The notes: generated by a model not told the origin, from the letters alone. 8,549 nucleotides of DNA from Bacteroidales bacterium (GCA_027083715.1 JALWNR010000876.1:1-8549); one strand, 5' to 3'; shown: positions 1 through 6,960, counted from the stretch's first letter. Translations and numbers: made by a program.

Positions 1-2
1 CC

Positions 3-83
3 CGGGAACTGCATGAATACAAAGGGAAAAAACTTGATGCATTCAGGTATGCACAATTATACATTGATAAAATAAAAATCTAA
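3..83 (+). CDS. 3' end of an unidentified plus-strand gene (partial)
   Basis: The frame beginning at base 3 is open from the left edge to a TAA at 81-83, giving 26 residues that end in the sequence AQLYIDKIKI. The piece is rich in Lys, Glu, Leu and Tyr and looks like an amphipathic C-terminal helix, which is why I prefer it to the other frame open from the edge (frame 1, stop at 73-75, ordinary-looking only by chance). It would converge on the minus-strand gene that ends at 115, leaving 31 bp between stops. The fragment is too short to assign a family, and the start lies outside the window. Confidence 0.5.
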   Translation, partial: RELHEYKGKKLDAFRYAQLYIDKIKI

Positions 84-114
84 TTTGTTTTTTTACTGTG
101 TGTTCAAGGCATTA

Positions 115-741
115 TTAATTCTTGTCTTTTCCTTTGAAAAAATTCGATCCCATCCCGAGAATAAAAAAAATAAAAGCAATTAATGAAATAGGAGGCAATT
201 TACCAAACCATTTTTCGGGTGTAAGCCATCCTTTGTAGCCCATAAAAAACAAATGAAAACCACTGAGCAGCATAGCTGAATTAATAATATTTTGTTTTAA
301 TTGTGCGGTGATTTTTTCTTTGTAAAGAATGGTAAAACTCATATTGTAAACCCACATCAAAACCACTGCAATAACTCCTGCCAGCATACTAATTCCCGCT
401 GGTGTAGTCAGCCATTCGTTTTTGTCGAAAAATTTGGGATAAACCGAAGGACGAAACAAAAGTAAACTTAAAACAGCATGTAGCAGAATAAGTAAAAAAC
501 CACTTATGCCAATGTGTTTTAATAGTTCTTTTCCAAACAGTGCATTCTTTCTATCTGCATATGAATAGCTGATAATCAGTAAAATAAATCCCGATAAGGA
601 AATTGATTTGTTGAGTACATACATCGGGAGACGGCTCCACAGCACGCCTCCTGCAATATTATAGCGCAAAACGGCATATCCAGTTGAAAATAAAAAAATT
701 AAAAGGATAACAAGGGCTGCATGTTTTTTTGATTTTTCCAT
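115..741 (-). CDS. Six-helix membrane protein resembling the ferric reductase / cytochrome b transmembrane domain
   Basis: This is an inner-membrane protein of 208 residues if it starts at the ATG at 741. A TTG at 762 would add seven residues but overlaps the upstream stop, so the ATG 7 bp after that stop is preferred. About six hydrophobic segments are visible, near residues 8-25, 45-62, 78-97, 118-140, 153-170 and 185-202. Segment 3 contains KHIG followed by LLHAV (His76 and His88) and segment 5 contains SGFH (His163). This resembles the pattern of heme-ligand histidines in the ferric-reductase-like transmembrane family (YedZ/MsrQ and eukaryotic FRE proteins). No FAD or NAD(P)H domain follows, so any electron donor would be a separate protein. 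It is the last gene of a three-gene operon with a lipoprotein and an outer-membrane barrel. The fold is a moderate-confidence inference; heme binding and substrate are unproven. It could also be a heme-free membrane protein. Confidence 0.75.
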   Translation of the reverse strand: MEKSKKHAALVILLIFLFSTGYAVLRYNIAGGVLWSRLPMYVLNKSISLSGFILLIISYSYADRKNALFGKELLKHIGISGFLLILLHAVLSLLLFRPSVYPKFFDKNEWLTTPAGISMLAGVIAVVLMWVYNMSFTILYKEKITAQLKQNIINSAMLLSGFHLFFMGYKGWLTPEKWFGKLPPISLIAFIFFILGMGSNFFKGKDKN

Positions 742-748
742 ATGGAAA

Positions 749-1570
749 TTAGTTAAAAACAATATCTCTGAATTGCATTACCCCTGAAATAGCAGTAATT
801 GTATCTGCATCAGCATGAAAAATCTTTCGTTGCGGAATACCACCTGCATCAATCTGGTCATACACAAAATCATCTGTTCGGATAACTATTTTTAAACCTG
901 AAGCCGAAGCAGGAACAATAATGGAATAATCGCTGTTTGCATCGCTTACGGTACTATTTGCTGCATTTTCGTATGAAATGCTTAAAATTTCACCATCTCC
1001 GGTATGATTTACATAATTTACCAATTGGTCGCTTTCAATTAAAGTGGAAACTTTAATACCTACAGGTGCGTTTTCCAATCCGGCAGTTGTTAAGTCCAAA
1101 TCAGCAAAAAGTCGCCCGTTAATTGTAGCTGTACCATTACCGTTTAGCGGAAACAATGCTACCATAGTTGATGCATTACGTAAATTGGTGGCATCGTAGC
1201 CTGTATCACTTGGAGCTGATAAATCAACGACCATATTTGCACGTGTATGGTTCGGGTAATCAATGGTTACTGCAGCCACACCTGCCGCCAGATTGTTAAA
1301 TGCTGCCAGTCCGTTGGTATCGGTGGCTATGCTGTAAATACTGTCGTTCATCACCAGCGAAACTATGGCACTGTCAATTCCTTGAGTAGCCTGAGCTGAT
1401 TTAAAAGTAGTATTTGCCGCTGATACTACCAAAACCGTATAACGAACTGTTCTGCCGGATATTCTGTCTGCCGGATCCGGAGTAGGAACTTCAACATCCT
1501 TGGTACAGGCATTTGATAGTAAGATTACTGATAATAGGAATAATATAAGACTCAAATCCTTTTTAAACAT
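749..1570 (-). CDS. Lipoprotein with carboxypeptidase-regulatory-like beta modules
   Basis: The 273-residue product starts with a lipoprotein signal: basic FKK, a hydrophobic run at residues 6-18, and the lipobox LSNAC with Cys22 as the lipidated residue. The mature N-terminus reads CTKDVE, whose Lys and acidic residues resemble the lipoprotein export signal that sends Bacteroidota lipoproteins to the outer face of the outer membrane. A Pro-rich linker (about 28-34) leads to two beta-rich stretches. The first (about 40-117) contains TDTNGLAAFNNLAAG, typical of the carboxypeptidase-regulatory-like / CNA-B-like fold. The second (about 147-235) has a similar plan. No catalytic motif is visible, so a binding or structural role is likely. 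The ATG at 1570 lies 2 bp after the stop of the upstream barrel gene, so the two are probably co-transcribed. Function is unknown; surface exposure is inferred. Confidence 0.8.
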   Translation of the reverse strand: MFKKDLSLILFLLSVILLSNACTKDVEVPTPDPADRISGRTVRYTVLVVSAANTTFKSAQATQGIDSAIVSLVMNDSIYSIATDTNGLAAFNNLAAGVAAVTIDYPNHTRANMVVDLSAPSDTGYDATNLRNASTMVALFPLNGNGTATINGRLFADLDLTTAGLENAPVGIKVSTLIESDQLVNYVNHTGDGEILSISYENAANSTVSDANSDYSIIVPASASGLKIVIRTDDFVYDQIDAGGIPQRKIFHADADTITAISGVMQFRDIVFN

Positions 1571-1572
1571 GT

Positions 1573-2709
1573 TTAATTCTTTTTAAATGATTTGATAAAA
1601 AAATCACGATTGAAATTTATATAAAACATATACCAATACTCTACGGTGTAATCGTATAAATTACCGTAAAGCTCCAATCCTGCACCAACATTTAATCCTT
1701 TGATTACCTCGTTTTCGTACATTAAGCGTCCGGTAACAAACGCACGGTATTGTTCGTAATAATTAGTGTACCTGGTTGATTTTGATTGAAATATGGGATG
1801 TCCCCGCTGAGAGATGTAGTGGTCGCTGTACCACCATGTTCCGTTAAGAATAAAACCTTTTGCTTTAGCAAAAAGTACGGAATAGATGCCGTAACCCATC
1901 AGGTAAGGTGTTTGATAATCGCTGCCCGAAAAATCGTTGAATAGAACATAATATTGTTCTGCACCGATTTCATCGAAAAATCCACCATTAAACTTATAAG
2001 TGTAGGATAGCCCGATTGCATCATTATTTATTGTTTGTAATTTTTTATCGGTTTCGTTGATTTGCCCTCCGTGATGCACGAATAATATCTGCAAAGGAAT
2101 GCTTAATTGGTGGTTACTTCCGGGATTGGTCAGTAAAAATTTATTTGATAAGCCCAGCGTGAAAACTTCCTGATCGTCATCGCCTTTAAAAATAAAGTTT
2201 TGCCAGTTTATCCAGATGTCTCCTTTGTAGTGCTTTGTATTAATCAAAAATTGCAAACCGTTTTCCACATTATCGGTAAAAAAATATTCGTATCTGAAAA
2301 CCGGCTCAATCACGTGATGATTGGTGCTTCCGTACAATGTTCCGAGTACCACATCTACCGATTTACTGATTTTATGCTGTACACTCAGTGTGGGCAATAC
2401 AGTGGTAAAATTATCCGTACCATCGTACATCAGGAAATGCCCACCTACTTCTATACGTGTATTTTTTTCAGGATAATAGACAAATTTAGGGTTTACAAAC
2501 CAGCCAATCAATGTATAGCCTTCAATAATTTTGTTAAAATATTCATCGTTTTTAAAAAAATTGGAATTTTCAATTCGGAAACCGATGGAATTGTCCCAAC
2601 TAGTGTCTAGTTGTGTATCGCGATAAAAGGATGCAGGATATAATTGTGCGGAAATCTGCGACACAAACAATAACAGTATCAGAAAAAAGAATATAAATTT
2701 ATATTTCAC
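1573..2709 (-). CDS. Outer-membrane beta-barrel-like protein, function unknown
   Basis: The 378-residue product has a clear Sec signal peptide: MKYK, a Phe/Leu/Ile-rich core, and a likely cleavage at SISA|QL after residue 21. The remainder is a series of alternating aromatic and polar strands with Gly- and Asn/Asp-rich turns, for example VFRYEYFF, DYTVEYWYMFYINF and GFILNGTWWYSD. This is the composition of an outer-membrane barrel. There is no N-terminal plug, TonB box or OmpA-type C-terminal domain, and the last strand is followed by a basic tail, KSFKKN. The start is GTG at 2709: the upstream in-frame codons hit a stop at 2722-2724 and there is no alternative Met before the signal core. It is the first gene of the operon with the lipoprotein and the membrane protein. 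I do not recognise a named family; a fatty-acid or small-molecule porin is possible but unsupported. Confidence 0.8.
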   Translation of the reverse strand: MKYKFIFFFLILLLFVSQISAQLYPASFYRDTQLDTSWDNSIGFRIENSNFFKNDEYFNKIIEGYTLIGWFVNPKFVYYPEKNTRIEVGGHFLMYDGTDNFTTVLPTLSVQHKISKSVDVVLGTLYGSTNHHVIEPVFRYEYFFTDNVENGLQFLINTKHYKGDIWINWQNFIFKGDDDQEVFTLGLSNKFLLTNPGSNHQLSIPLQILFVHHGGQINETDKKLQTINNDAIGLSYTYKFNGGFFDEIGAEQYYVLFNDFSGSDYQTPYLMGYGIYSVLFAKAKGFILNGTWWYSDHYISQRGHPIFQSKSTRYTNYYEQYRAFVTGRLMYENEVIKGLNVGAGLELYGNLYDYTVEYWYMFYINFNRDFFIKSFKKN

Positions 2710-2731
2710 CTTGGTTTTAGATTAATAAGCA

Positions 2732-2739
2732 CAAAATTA
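2732..2739 (-). promoter_or_regulatory. Candidate -7 box for the barrel/lipoprotein/membrane operon
   Basis: Read on the minus strand this is TAATTTTG, an exact match to the Bacteroidota -7 consensus TAnnTTTG. Transcription would start near 2726, giving a leader of about 17 nt before the GTG at 2709. No good TTG-type -33 element is found at the expected spacing; the nearest minus-strand TTG (2771-2773) is about 31 nt away. The call therefore rests on the -7 box and position alone. Confidence 0.4.
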
Positions 2740-2795
2740 AAGATTTTATCATTACGATACCACTTTAATGCAAGTTTTTATTTGTCCGTTTTCAT

Positions 2796-2858
2796 AGCAC
2801 AGTTTTCCAAACTACAAACTTTATAAAGTTTCCAATTCACAGTTTGCAAAGTTGTGCT
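2796..2858. repeat. Large imperfect inverted repeat with nested 16-bp palindrome
   Basis: The arms 2796-2813 and 2841-2858 are inverted complements at 15 of 18 positions. Two of the three mismatches become G-U pairs in RNA read from the plus strand, but A-C mismatches if read from the minus strand. Inside the 27-bp spacer sits the perfect palindrome AAACTTTATAAAGTTT at 2816-2831. It lies between two divergent operons and is not followed by a T-run, so it does not look like a terminator. It could be an operator, a structured 5' leader or a small RNA, or a remnant of a mobile repeat. Confidence 0.55.
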
Positions 2859-2885
2859 GCATTTTAAAAATTAGGAACAAGCACG

Positions 2886-2918
2886 TTTGTCTGTTTCATT
2901 ATTTAATGCTTAATTCGT
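2886..2918 (+). promoter_or_regulatory. Weak candidate promoter for the radical SAM / E1-rhodanese operon
   Basis: TTTG at 2886-2889 and TAATTCGT at 2911-2918 are separated by 21 nt. The second element matches the Bacteroidota -7 box TAnnTTTG only partly, and the spacing is slightly long. A start near 2924 would give a leader of about 23 nt before the ATG at 2947. It would also place the inverted repeat at 2796-2858 upstream of the transcript. Confidence 0.25.
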
Positions 2919-2946
2919 ATTATTAAAAACGATTTATACAGCCTGT

Positions 2947-3936
2947 ATGTCTTTGTTTTATTTTTTAAGAAAGCTCAGTTTCAAGAAAGTTGCCAATTAT
3001 CTGTTATTGCGCATAAGTTATTACATTTCGATAATGTTAAGAAAGCCTGTTGTTTGGGGAAAACCGGTACTTGTAGCTGTTGAACCCACCAATTTATGCA
3101 ATTTGCAATGTGCAGAGTGCCCCACAGGTACTAATGGGCTTAGTCGCTCAAAAGGAGCTATGGAGATGATTTTATTTCATAAAATCACAGATGAACTTTC
3201 GCATCATTTAATCAGTATGATTTTTTATTTTCAGGGAGAGCCTTTTTTAAGTAAAAATCTTTTTGAAATGATTAAAAAAGCAAATGAAAAGAATATTTAC
3301 ACTTATTGTTCCACCAACGGGCATTTTTTAAGTTTGGAAAATATCCGAAAAGTAATAAATAGCGGTTTAGACGAATTAATTATTTCATTGGATGGCACCA
3401 CTCAGCAAGTTTATGAACAATACCGTAGAAGCGGCTCCTTGGAAAAGGTTTTAAGCGGGACAAAAGCGCTGATTCAGGAAAAAAAACGTCTGAAATCAGT
3501 TTTGCCTTATGCAAAATTTCAGTTTTTGGTTGTAAAACCTAACGAGTATCAGATTGATGAAGCAAAAGCATTGGCAAAATTTGTGGGGGTGGACAAAATT
3601 GTATTTAAAACGGCTCAGATTTATAATTTTGAAAACGGGAGTCCCTTAATACCCGATAATAAAAAATATTCGCGCTATAAAAAACAGAAAGACGGAAAAT
3701 ATCAGCTTAGAAAGAAAATAAAAAATCGCTGTTGGCGCTTGTGGTCTAATCCGGTGATTACAGTTGATGGCGATGTATTGCCTTGCTGTTTTGATAAAGA
3801 TGCAAAATATGCAATGGGTAACATCAATAAACAAAGCTTTGCAGAGGTTTGGAATAATGAAAAGTATCAAAATTTCAGAAAAAAAGTATTAACTAATCGT
3901 AAAAGTATTGATATTTGCAGAAATTGTACAGAATAA
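2947..3936 (+). CDS. Radical SAM / SPASM-domain protein
   Basis: This 329-residue cytoplasmic iron-sulfur enzyme carries the radical SAM cluster motif CNLQCAEC (Cys51, Cys55, Cys58), which binds the SAM-cleaving 4Fe-4S cluster. FYFQGEPF (residues 93-100) is the usual GGEP-like SAM-binding motif, and CSTNG and ISLDGT follow in the barrel. The C-terminal SPASM/twitch region has Cys262, then G-x4-C at 275-280, an adjacent Cys281, and CRNC (Cys324, Cys327) three residues from the end, consistent with at least one auxiliary cluster. The N-terminal 40 residues are basic and hydrophobic. From memory, proteins with the same ending, ICxNCTE, are widespread in Bacteroidota, so the short tail is probably natural. 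The substrate is unknown. It lies 10 bp upstream of an E1-like/rhodanese gene, which suggests shared sulfur or peptide-modification chemistry. No precursor peptide gene is visible next to it. Confidence 0.9.
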   Translation: MSLFYFLRKLSFKKVANYLLLRISYYISIMLRKPVVWGKPVLVAVEPTNLCNLQCAECPTGTNGLSRSKGAMEMILFHKITDELSHHLISMIFYFQGEPFLSKNLFEMIKKANEKNIYTYCSTNGHFLSLENIRKVINSGLDELIISLDGTTQQVYEQYRRSGSLEKVLSGTKALIQEKKRLKSVLPYAKFQFLVVKPNEYQIDEAKALAKFVGVDKIVFKTAQIYNFENGSPLIPDNKKYSRYKKQKDGKYQLRKKIKNRCWRLWSNPVITVDGDVLPCCFDKDAKYAMGNINKQSFAEVWNNEKYQNFRKKVLTNRKSIDICRNCTE

Positions 3937-3946
3937 AAATTAAATC

Positions 3947-5026
3947 ATGGAATTATCAAAATCTGAAATAAAAAGATATAACCGCCACATTATCATGCCC
4001 GAAATTGGCTTGGAAGGGCAGTTGAAATTAAAAAATGCAAAAGTGCTTGTGATTGGTGCAGGAGGTTTGGGTTGTCCTGTTTTACAGTACCTTGCTGCGG
4101 CAGGTGTGGGTACTATAGGTATTTGCGATTTTGATTTTGTGGACGAAAGCAATTTGCAGCGCCAAATACTGTTCGGGACATCCGATATCGGCAAATCGAA
4201 AGCAAAAATTGCCGGGCAAAAACTTCAGGAGCAAAACCCCTATATTAAATTTAATGTACATGATTTTAAATTAGACAAAAGCAATGCTTTGGAACTTTTT
4301 GCTCAGTACGACATTATTGTGGACGGCTCGGATAATTTCCCTACCCGTTTTTTGGTAAATGATGCCTGTGTTATTACAGGAAAACCTTTGGTTTTTGGAG
4401 CTATTTATAAGTTTGAGGGGCAGGTTTCGGTATTTAATTACCAAGAAGGTCCCTCCTATCGCTGCTTAGTCCCCGAACAACCTGATAGTTCGGAAATGCT
4501 TTCCTGTTCGCAAATTGGGGTAATTGGTGTTTTGCCCGGAATTATCGGAGCCTATCAGGCAAGCGAAGTGATTAAAATAATTACCGGAGTTGGAAAAGTC
4601 TTAAATGGTAAATTGCTAATGATTGATACCTTAGGAGTTTCGCACAGTGTTATAGAGTTTAAGCGAAACGAGAAAACAGCAAATATTACGGAACTTTCTG
4701 AATATGGTAATTTTTGCACCGATGAGTTTCCTGAAATAAATCAGATAAGTGCGGATGAGTTAAAGGCTAAATTAGCAGCAAAAGAAGATTTGTTTATTGT
4801 AGATATTCGCGAACCGGAACTTTTTAAACAGGCACATATTCACGAAAGTGTAAATTATCAAATTCCTGACATTTTGGATAAACCGGATTTAATACCTAAA
4901 GATAAAACCGTAGTTTTAGTTTGCCAAAGCGGAAACAACAGTATGGCTGTAATTGATTTTTTAACTGAAAAGCATAATTACACAAACGTGTATAACCTGG
5001 AAAACGGGTTTAATGCCTGGTTGTAA
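3947..5026 (+). CDS. ThiF/MoeB-family E1-like adenylyltransferase fused to a rhodanese domain
   Basis: The first 250 or so of 359 residues are an E1-like adenylating domain, which activates the C-terminal Gly-Gly of a ubiquitin-like sulfur carrier (ThiS, MoaD or similar). Visible features are the nucleotide loop GAGGLG (37-42), DFDFVDESNLQRQ (61-73), Lys84, DGSDN (126-130) and the candidate catalytic Cys187 in LSCSQIGVIG. Residues about 265-359 form a rhodanese domain whose active loop is CQSGNNS, with persulfide Cys326. This is the architecture of eukaryotic Uba4/MOCS3 and actinobacterial MoeZ, in which the rhodanese domain supplies sulfur to the adenylated carrier. The paired CxxC zinc motifs of E. 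coli MoeB and ThiF are absent: the first reads SYRC, and the second is missing before ITEL. It follows the radical SAM gene by 10 bp. It could serve thiamine, molybdopterin, cysteine or tRNA thiolation; no carrier gene is in the window, so I give no symbol. Confidence 0.92.
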   Translation: MELSKSEIKRYNRHIIMPEIGLEGQLKLKNAKVLVIGAGGLGCPVLQYLAAAGVGTIGICDFDFVDESNLQRQILFGTSDIGKSKAKIAGQKLQEQNPYIKFNVHDFKLDKSNALELFAQYDIIVDGSDNFPTRFLVNDACVITGKPLVFGAIYKFEGQVSVFNYQEGPSYRCLVPEQPDSSEMLSCSQIGVIGVLPGIIGAYQASEVIKIITGVGKVLNGKLLMIDTLGVSHSVIEFKRNEKTANITELSEYGNFCTDEFPEINQISADELKAKLAAKEDLFIVDIREPELFKQAHIHESVNYQIPDILDKPDLIPKDKTVVLVCQSGNNSMAVIDFLTEKHNYTNVYNLENGFNAWL

Positions 5027-5035
5027 TTAAAATTA

Positions 5036-6280
5036 TCAAGAATAATAAAAATCCAGCCCCAGCATAGTTATATCATCAAAAATAGATTTATTAGATTTAT
5101 TGATATTTAATTTTTCAATAATTTTTTCAATGGTTTCATCAATAGGGAGGTTGTTACGCACACATTTCTCAACGGATTCCGATGTAGAACTTACTTCCTG
5201 GTCTTCACACCGAACTTCGACTAAACCATCTGTATAGCACAATAGTTTTGAATTTGCCGTAATTTCAATTTGTCCTTCTTCAATGGTTTCGATATTATCA
5301 ACCATTCCCATCCCCACACATCCACTTTGCAGGTAGGTAATTTCTTTTGTTTCTTTATTGTAAAAAATAGGCGGATTATGACCGGCATTAATATAGCGCA
5401 GCGTTTTGGTGTCGTAATCGTATCGTGCAATAAACAGAGTTATAAACCGCTCACCTTTAACACTTTCAATTACTCTTTCGTTCAGTATGGTTACAATATC
5501 CGTTAAGTAAATTGACGAAACAAAAAGTGCACGTAAATTTGCCTGAAAGTTTGACATCAGCAGAGCTGCTGAAATTCCTTTTCCTGATACATCAGCAATG
5601 CAAAAACCAATTTCATGATCGTTAAGGGGTAAAACATCATAATAATCGCCTCCTATTTCAAAATGAGGTAAATAAAAACCACGAACACCAATAAATTGAT
5701 TATGCCTAAATTTAGAAATATCAGGAACCAGCATTTTTTGTACTTCTGATGCCAACTCCATTTCTTTATGGATACGTTCACGCTTTATGTTTTCTTTAAA
5801 AAGTCTTTTGTTTTCTATTGCAACAATAATAATATTTGAAAGTGTTCGAATAAACTGCATATGCTTAATAACAGGGCTTACTCCTGTCTGTTCTTCTTCT
5901 ATATCACCAATTAAAACAAAAGCTATGGGTTTTTGATTGTGTGTTATACGCAAAAGATAGTCAAATTCATTAAGTTTACTATTATTCGAAACTTGAACAG
6001 ACATAATATCTTCTTCTTCATATTGCATTAAATCATTTTCAACCCCAATTTCTTCATATATACCACTCGTGGTACCCGATGTCAAAATAATATTCCAACC
6101 ATGATTTTTAGCAAAAACAAGTACTTTACCAATATTCAAACTTTTAGTTAACAACTCTTCATACATTTGCATCAATTCATCGGTTGATTTATTTTGGTTG
6201 ATAGCCAAAGTGAACTCAAGCAATGTTTCCAGTTTGAAATTACAAAATTCCAGTCGCCCTAGTGAAGATTTAGATTTCAC
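5036..6280 (-). CDS. GAF-like sensor fused to a SpoIIE/RsbU-type PP2C serine phosphatase
   Basis: The 414-residue soluble protein has an N-terminal GAF-like region (about 15-158), a charged helical linker (about 155-185, with RERIHKEMELASEVQKML), and a C-terminal PP2C phosphatase of the SpoIIE/RsbU type. Metal- and fold-defining motifs are GGDYYD (210-215), ADVSGKG (229-235), NAGHNPP (298-304), YTDG (349-352) and FDDITML (401-407). All the acidic residues expected for Mn/Mg binding are present, so it should be active. Such enzymes dephosphorylate an anti-sigma-factor antagonist (STAS protein) in partner-switching or other stress signalling. No STAS protein or anti-sigma kinase lies nearby. 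The start is GTG at 6280: the frame closes upstream at 6296-6298, and the next Met (37) would cut into the first conserved helix. Its stop is 9 bp from the stop of the E1-rhodanese gene. efp lies 110 bp upstream on the same strand and could be co-transcribed. Confidence 0.9.
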   Translation of the reverse strand: MKSKSSLGRLEFCNFKLETLLEFTLAINQNKSTDELMQMYEELLTKSLNIGKVLVFAKNHGWNIILTSGTTSGIYEEIGVENDLMQYEEEDIMSVQVSNNSKLNEFDYLLRITHNQKPIAFVLIGDIEEEQTGVSPVIKHMQFIRTLSNIIIVAIENKRLFKENIKRERIHKEMELASEVQKMLVPDISKFRHNQFIGVRGFYLPHFEIGGDYYDVLPLNDHEIGFCIADVSGKGISAALLMSNFQANLRALFVSSIYLTDIVTILNERVIESVKGERFITLFIARYDYDTKTLRYINAGHNPPIFYNKETKEITYLQSGCVGMGMVDNIETIEEGQIEITANSKLLCYTDGLVEVRCEDQEVSSTSESVEKCVRNNLPIDETIEKIIEKLNINKSNKSIFDDITMLGLDFYYS

Positions 6281-6390
6281 AAATGTATGTTTTGTTTATA
6301 TCCTGTTATTAATACATTAAAAAAAAATTAACGAACTATTGCAAATAAGACTAATGCACAAAAATCGCACCTAAAATATGATGTTCAAGA

Positions 6391-6960
6391 TTATTCTTTT
6401 ACTCTTTCCGAGTATGAATTTGTACGGGTATCAATTTTAATTTTATCGCCGGTATTTACAAATAAAGGTACTTGGATTTCAGCGCCGGTTTCAACAGTAG
6501 CAGGCTTGTTAGCTGATGATGAAGCTGTATCACCTTTTAATCCGGGTTCTGTATAAGTAACTTCAAGAACTACAAACGGAGGAAGCTCTGTGTATAAAGG
6601 AGTTTCTGTATCGGCATGAAAAATAACATCCAATTCTTGTCCGTCTTTCATAAGAAGAGGGGCTGTCATCAACTCTTCGGGTAAAGAAATTTGTTCATAA
6701 TTTTCCATATTCATAAGATTATAGCCCATATCGTCTTTATATAAAAACTGATAAGGACGACGCTCTATACGCGCTACATTCACTTTAACACCGGCATTAA
6801 ATGTGTTATCAATAACCTTTCCTGTTTTTAAATTTTTTAGTTTTGTTCTAACAAATGCCGGTCCTTTCCCCGGTTTAACATGTTGAAATTGTACAATGGT
6901 GTATAAATCATTATTGTATTCAATACACAGTCCATTTCTAAAATCAGCTGTAGTTGCCAT
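6391..6960 (-). CDS. efp: Elongation factor P
   Basis: The 189-residue product is full length for EF-P, which binds the ribosome between the P and E sites and relieves stalling at consecutive prolines. The N-terminal KOW-like domain (1-64) carries the tip loop [10 protein letters not shown]; Lys32 corresponds to E. coli Lys34, the residue that is beta-lysylated. The two OB-like domains follow (about 65-125 and 128-187), ending in the family signature around [17 protein letters not shown] and [18 protein letters not shown]. No modification enzyme gene is in the window, so whether Lys32 is modified cannot be read from this sequence. The ATG at 6960 is the natural start. It is divergent from frr across 147 bp and upstream of the phosphatase gene. 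Confidence 0.97.
   Translation of the reverse strand: MATTADFRNGLCIEYNNDLYTIVQFQHVKPGKGPAFVRTKLKNLKTGKVIDNTFNAGVKVNVARIERRPYQFLYKDDMGYNLMNMENYEQISLPEELMTAPLLMKDGQELDVIFHADTETPLYTELPPFVVLEVTYTEPGLKGDTASSSANKPATVETGAEIQVPLFVNTGDKIKIDTRTNSYSERVKE

Noticed and set aside
1..75. Open frame 1 from the left edge to TAA at 73-75
   Set aside because: Its translation is rich in Asn, Met and His without helix pattern, while the overlapping frame 3 ends in a plausible amphipathic C-terminus.
2200..2610. Plus-strand open frame of 136 codons inside the barrel gene
   Set aside because: It is antisense to a gene with a clear signal peptide and barrel pattern, and its translation is low-complexity in character with no motif.
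2768..2930. Possible RiPP precursor peptide upstream of the radical SAM gene
   Set aside because: The only ATG-started plus-strand frames noticed here are 9 codons (2768) and 6 codons (2907) long, with no leader or core-like sequence.
3916..3936. Apparent C-terminal truncation of the SPASM domain right after its last CxxC
   Set aside because: Related Bacteroidota proteins, as I recall them, end shortly after the same ICxNCTE motif, so this looks like the natural end rather than a broken gene.
3646..4194. Two minus-strand open frames (3646-3870 and 3940-4194) opposite the radical SAM and E1 genes
   Set aside because: Both lie antisense to strongly supported enzymes with conserved motifs on the plus strand and have no start context or recognisable domain.
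5221..5506. Open frames on both strands inside the phosphatase gene
   Set aside because: They overlap the conserved PP2C core in other frames and show no domain.
6282..6318. AATGTAT / ATACATT inverted repeat between efp and the phosphatase gene as a terminator
   Set aside because: The arms are only 7 bp of A/T-rich sequence with a 23-nt loop, and on the minus strand the T-run precedes the hairpin instead of following it.
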